This document shows, piece after piece, positions 60,613-64,000 of a stretch of 64,000 nt of DNA. The position numbers were made by a program, and so were the translations under genes. The DNA comes from Gemmobacter megaterium (lineage in GTDB: Bacteria; Pseudomonadota; Alphaproteobacteria; Rhodobacterales; Rhodobacteraceae). Position 1 is the stretch's first letter. The number at the start of each line of letters is the position of its first letter. A model generated the notes under the pieces. It did not search any database. It was not told the DNA's origin and saw nothing but the letters and a program-made list of their open reading frames with translations. The stretch spans positions 124,001-188,000 of the forward strand of contig NZ_FTOT01000005.1 in the NCBI RefSeq assembly GCF_900156815.1. Direction: 5' to 3'.

Positions 60613-61611
60613 ATGCGCACTGCCATTCACCTGTTCATTCTGATCCTGCACATGGTGGCGGCACCCACATGGGCCGCCGCCATGTGCAACGGGCAGGATC
60701 TGATCGCGGCCCTGCCTGACGACGAACGCGCGCGGATCGAGGTGAAAGCAGATGCACGCCCGTTCGCGCGCGGCAACCTGTGGCATGCCACACGCGACGG
60801 GCAGAGCATTGCCATCGTCGGCACCTATCACCTGCCGGATCCGCGTCACGAGGCGCTGCTGTCCAGGGTCCGCCCGCTGCTGGACCAGTCCCGCCTCCTG
60901 CTGGTAGAGGCCGGCCCGGACGAGGAAGCCCGCCTCAAGGCCGAATTCGCCAGCCGCCCGGATTTCATGTTTGCCACCGCAGGGCCGACGCTTGCCGAAC
61001 AACTGTCAGAGGCCGACTGGCAACTCATCGCTGCCGAAATGCGCCTGCGCGGCATTCCGACCGTCATCGCATCGCGGCTGCGGCCCTGGTATGTTGCGAT
61101 GATGCTAGGCATTCCCCCTTGTGCGATAGAGACCGCGCGCCGGGGCGAAAAGGGGCTGGACCACCGGCTGATCGCCCTTGCCCAGGCACGCGCGCTTCCC
61201 ATCCGGGCGCTGGAGCCCCATGATACGCTGTTCCGCATTTTCGGCGACCTCCCCCGCGAGGGCGAGCTTGACATGATGCGCGCGGCCCTTGCCATGGCCG
61301 ACAGCCCCGAAGACATGACCGTCACCCTGGCCAATGCCTATTTCGCCGGACGGTCCCAACTGTTGTGGGAATTCTCGCTGGACCGGGCCCTGGCCGAACC
61401 GGGCGTTGACCAGACCGAACTGCGCCGCCAGTTCTCGCTGATGGAAGACGCGCTGATGATCCGGCGGAACCGCGCCTGGCTGCCGGTTCTGCTGGAGGCG
61501 GCACAGGACGGGCCTGTCCTGGCGGCATTCGGCGCGCTGCACCTGCCTGGCACCGACGGCATTCTTGCGCTGCTCGAAGCCGAGGGCTTCACGCTCACCC
61601 CCCTGCCCTGA
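60613..61611 (+). CDS. TraB/GumN family protein
   Basis: 332 residues from ATG 60613, which follows GGAGGAC. A signal peptide (IHLFILILHMVAAPTWAAA) sends it to the periplasm. It has the family marks IVGTYHLPDPRHEALL (about 64-79), LLLVEAGPDEEARL and, near the C-terminus, VLAAFGALHLPGTDGILALLEAEGF. The two GxxH motifs (GTYH and GALH) are the predicted metal centre of a TIKI/TraB-type hydrolase. Physiological target unknown. Confidence 0.87.
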   Translation: MRTAIHLFILILHMVAAPTWAAAMCNGQDLIAALPDDERARIEVKADARPFARGNLWHATRDGQSIAIVGTYHLPDPRHEALLSRVRPLLDQSRLLLVEAGPDEEARLKAEFASRPDFMFATAGPTLAEQLSEADWQLIAAEMRLRGIPTVIASRLRPWYVAMMLGIPPCAIETARRGEKGLDHRLIALAQARALPIRALEPHDTLFRIFGDLPREGELDMMRAALAMADSPEDMTVTLANAYFAGRSQLLWEFSLDRALAEPGVDQTELRRQFSLMEDALMIRRNRAWLPVLLEAAQDGPVLAAFGALHLPGTDGILALLEAEGFTLTPLP

Positions 61612-61631
61612 CCTTGACCGCGCTCTGATCC

Positions 61632-61648
61632 GGGTATCCCACGGGGGG
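61632..61648 (-). repeat. Repeat box, copy 4 (CCCCGTGGGATACCC)
   Basis: Read on the minus strand it is CCCCCCGTGGGATACCC, a degenerate relative of the boxes at 10218, 26384 and 47522. It sits five bases from a 9-bp hairpin (61653-61681) between two convergent gene ends. Confidence 0.35.
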
Positions 61649-61652
61649 AGGC

Positions 61653-61681
61653 GCGGGCGTGTGCGCCCAGCCCACGCCCGC
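61653..61681. terminator. Hairpin between convergent TraB and nucleoside hydrolase genes
   Basis: GCGGGCGTG (61653-61661) pairs with CACGCCCGC (61673-61681). It sits in an 80-base convergent gap and can serve both genes; no clear T tract. Confidence 0.55.
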
Positions 61682-61691
61682 CGCCACGCGA

Positions 61692-62627
61692 TCAGAGCCG
61701 CGCCAGCCGCTCTGTCACCAAGGCATAGAACCCGTCCGCATCCACATCGCCCAAAAACAGCGCATTCGCTGCGCGATCGGTCACCCGCCACCAGTCCGCC
61801 ACCGTCATGCCGCTGGTGAATCGCCCCCCGGTCTCGATCTCGACATTGATCTCGCGGCCGGTGAACAGATCCGGGCGCAGGATCCAGGCGATGGTGCAAG
61901 GATCATGCAACGGGGCACCCTCACTGCCATATTTCGCCATGTCGAACCGCTCGAAAAAGTCGGTCCATCCGGCGACCGCCTCGCCCACCGGGGTTCCCAA
62001 GGCGCGGAATGCCGCGATGCGGGGCGGCGTGGTCAGCGCCTTGTGGGTCACATCCAGCGGCACGACCACCAGCGGAACGCCCGCGCCAAAGACCAGCGCC
62101 GCCGCTTCGGGATCGACAAAGATGTTGAACTCGGCGGCCGGGGTGATGTTGCCCACCTCAAAATAGGCCCCGCCCATCAACACGACGCGCTTGATGCGCG
62201 CCGCAATGTCGGGCGCCCGTTCCAGCGCCGTGCCTATGTTGGTCAGGGGGCCGATGGGCACCAGCGTCACACTGCCGGGCGGTTCGGTGCGCAACGTTTC
62301 GATCAGGAAATCCACCGCATGGCCGGGGTGCAGCGGCATGACCGGATCGGGCAGATCGGCGCCATCCAGCCCGGTCTTGCCGTGCACATGCTCTGCCGTC
62401 ACCAGCGGGCGGCGCATCGGGCGATCACAGCCTGCAACAACGCGCAGATCCGGCCGCCCCGCCAGTTCGCACACCATCCGCGCATTGCGTGTGGTCAATG
62501 CAAGCGGGACGTTTCCCGCCACGCAGGTGATCCCGAGAACCTCGATTTCCGGGCTGGCCAGGGCCAGCAGGATCGCAACGGCATCATCCTGCCCCGGATC
62601 CGTGTCTATGATGATGCGCTCACGCAA
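61692..62627 (-). CDS. Inosine/uridine-preferring nucleoside hydrolase
   Basis: Splits ribonucleosides into base and ribose. A TTG at 62627 is the likely start: AAAGGAGG lies six bases before it and the product (311 residues) has the same length as E. coli RihA. The Ca2+ and ribose site is the N-terminal IIIDTDPGQDDAVAILLA, and the catalytic-type histidine is in LHDPCTIAWIL (about residue 240). The GTG at 62648 is possible but would bury the ribosome site in the gene. Base preference cannot be decided from sequence. Confidence 0.9.
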   Translation of the reverse strand: MRERIIIDTDPGQDDAVAILLALASPEIEVLGITCVAGNVPLALTTRNARMVCELAGRPDLRVVAGCDRPMRRPLVTAEHVHGKTGLDGADLPDPVMPLHPGHAVDFLIETLRTEPPGSVTLVPIGPLTNIGTALERAPDIAARIKRVVLMGGAYFEVGNITPAAEFNIFVDPEAAALVFGAGVPLVVVPLDVTHKALTTPPRIAAFRALGTPVGEAVAGWTDFFERFDMAKYGSEGAPLHDPCTIAWILRPDLFTGREINVEIETGGRFTSGMTVADWWRVTDRAANALFLGDVDADGFYALVTERLARL

Positions 62628-62763
62628 TGTTGGCCTCCTTTGGGTCACGAAGCCGCGACCTAATCACGCTTTCCGCACTACTGCCACATTCTGCCCTTGT
62701 CATCGCCACGTGATCGTTGCACCCGCAGAAAGAGTTGCAAATCCCTCTATCCCCAAGAGTCCC

Positions 62764-64000
62764 ATGGCCCTGAACGCATACGAACAGCTTTTCCTGGAAC
62801 TGGTGAACCGTGCGCGGCTGGATCCGCAGGCAGAGGCGACGCGGCAAGGCGTCGATCTGAACGCGGGCCTCGCGGCAGGAACCATCAACACCTCCGCGAA
62901 ACAGGCGCTTGCCCCGAATGCGCTTCTGAACAACGCCGCCACCGGCCATTCGCAATGGATGCTGGAGGCCAATCGCTTCAGCCACACCGGCGAGGGCGGC
63001 AGCAGCAGTCAGGACCGGATCAAGGATGCAGGCTACAACCTGACCGGCCTATGGCGCACCGGAGAGAATCTCGCGCTCGACGGCAACACCGCTGCGATCG
63101 ACCCTGCGGCGACCATCCTGGCGCTGCACGAGCAGTTGTTCGCCAGCGCCGACCACCGCCCCAACCTGATGGACGGGCGCTTTCGCGAAACCGGCGTCGG
63201 CAACGAGTTGGGCATCTTCACCCAGGACGGCGTGGATTTCAACGCATCGGTCATCACGCAGTTGTTCGCCACCTCTGGCAGCCAGGCCTTCATCACCGGC
63301 GTGATCTATGACGATCTGGACGGCGATCTGTTCTATGACATAGGCGAAGGGCGCGGGGGCGCCACCATTTCCGCAGGCGGCAATACCGCCACGGCCTCGG
63401 ATGCTGGCGGCTATGCCCTCGGTGTCGATCCCGGCAAGGCCGTTGCAGTCAGCTTTCGCTGGAACGGCATTCTGCGCAGTCTGACCGCAGATGCCACCGA
63501 CGGCAATGTCAAGCTGGACCTGCTGGCCAGCGGCCTGCTGATGACATCCGGCAGCGTGGTTCTGGGCAACGGCTTTACCGATGCCATGGTTCTGGGGGTC
63601 AAGGGGCTGGCGCTGACCGGCAATGGCAGTGGCAACCGGCTTACCGGCAACATCGGCAACGACACGCTGGACGGCGGCGGCGGCAGGTCTACCCTGGTCG
63701 GTGGCCTCGGGGATGACACGTATATCCTGCGCAGCGCCCAGGATGTTCTGGTCGAAACCGCCAATGGCGGAACCGACACCGTGCGCAGCCATATCGACTG
63801 GACGCTCGCCGACCACTTCGAGAATCTCGAACTGCTTGGCTCTGCCACAACCGGCACCGGCAATGCGGCAAACAACATCCTCACCGGCAACGCGCTGAAC
63901 AACACCTTGTCCGGTGGTGGCGGCAACGACACGCTGCATGGCGAAGACGGCGATGACCTGCTGGTGGGCGGGGCCGGGAATGACCGGCTGTACGGCGGTG
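62764..64000 (+). CDS. CAP-domain protein with B-type repeat and RTX calcium-binding repeats (5' part)
   Basis: Open from ATG 62764 to the window end; 412 residues seen. About 1-170 form a CAP/SCP (PR-1 like) domain with the usual cavity residues: His62 in GHSQWM, Glu101 in TGENLAL, His131 in ADHRPNLMDG. About 175-225 resemble a Cna-B/SdrD-like repeat (GVIYDDLDGDLFYDIGEG). From about 285 RTX-type repeats appear (GNDTLDGGGG, LVGGLGDDTYIL, LSGGGGNDTLHG, LVGGAGNDRLYGG). It lacks an N-terminal signal; the RTX part suggests type I secretion through a C-terminal signal beyond the window. Confidence 0.87.
   Translation, partial: MALNAYEQLFLELVNRARLDPQAEATRQGVDLNAGLAAGTINTSAKQALAPNALLNNAATGHSQWMLEANRFSHTGEGGSSSQDRIKDAGYNLTGLWRTGENLALDGNTAAIDPAATILALHEQLFASADHRPNLMDGRFRETGVGNELGIFTQDGVDFNASVITQLFATSGSQAFITGVIYDDLDGDLFYDIGEGRGGATISAGGNTATASDAGGYALGVDPGKAVAVSFRWNGILRSLTADATDGNVKLDLLASGLLMTSGSVVLGNGFTDAMVLGVKGLALTGNGSGNRLTGNIGNDTLDGGGGRSTLVGGLGDDTYILRSAQDVLVETANGGTDTVRSHIDWTLADHFENLELLGSATTGTGNAANNILTGNALNNTLSGGGGNDTLHGEDGDDLLVGGAGNDRLYGG

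Overview
The window is a 64 kb, GC-rich, gene-dense chromosomal piece from an alphaproteobacterium, almost certainly of the Rhodobacteraceae/Paracoccaceae. The grounds are the sigma-E/ChrR module with its amine oxidase, DUF1365, cyclopropane-fatty-acid-synthase and photolyase genes, a UPF0262 protein, a RibB with a degenerate second half, an Irr-type iron box before bacterioferritin, and the overall codon and GC style. I do not assign a genus. I see no insertion sequence, prophage, CRISPR array or integrase. The first gene (base 2) and the last gene (base 64000) are cut by the window edges.

Layout. 1-5.2 kb: the end of a LivK-type binding protein, livHMGF, and a Tat-exported metallo-beta-lactamase-fold hydrolase. 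5.2-7.8 kb (minus): a small membrane protein and ribB-ribH-nusB. 7.9-11 kb: a DMT exporter, enolase and a putative small outer-membrane protein. 11-16.6 kb: copA-cueR with a clear CueR operator, cobS and cobT divergently arranged, and fdhD. 16.7-23.3 kb (minus): a three-gene operon of transglutaminase/DUF2126, circularly permuted ATP-grasp fused to alpha-E, and a second transglutaminase; its biochemical product is unknown. 23.6-31.1 kb: tRNA-Gly, creA, HU, AMP nucleosidase, a large beta-helix protein, DUF4864, UPF0262, a low-molecular-weight phosphatase, and two tandem tRNA-Leu(CAG) genes that carry duplicated promoters and terminators.

31.1-38.5 kb is a singlet-oxygen/envelope-lipid stress island. 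rpoE-chrR-SDR reads left; amine oxidase-DUF1365-cfa-phr reads right; a DUF2177 gene lies beyond. Three promoters with the same form (TGATCC, 17 bp, GTATCC) sit before these three units. 39.3-53.6 kb holds two complete but diverged Mrp cation/proton antiporter operons facing each other, each with a fused MrpAB, around a 1-Cys peroxiredoxin and an aldehyde dehydrogenase.

53.8-64 kb: an aminotransferase, a PepSY protein, a small iron/haem group (hemP, bfd, Irr box, bfr), a PGPGW-like membrane protein, a Ca2+/cation antiporter, groESL under a CIRCE element, a TraB/GumN protein, a nucleoside hydrolase and the start of a secreted CAP-domain/RTX-repeat protein.

Most genes are ordinary housekeeping or transport. 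The parts most worth follow-up are the transglutaminase/ATP-grasp operon, the sigma-E regulon with its visible promoter code, the paired Mrp operons, the tRNA-Leu duplication with a compensated terminator stem, and a box-plus-hairpin repeat that recurs after gene ends.
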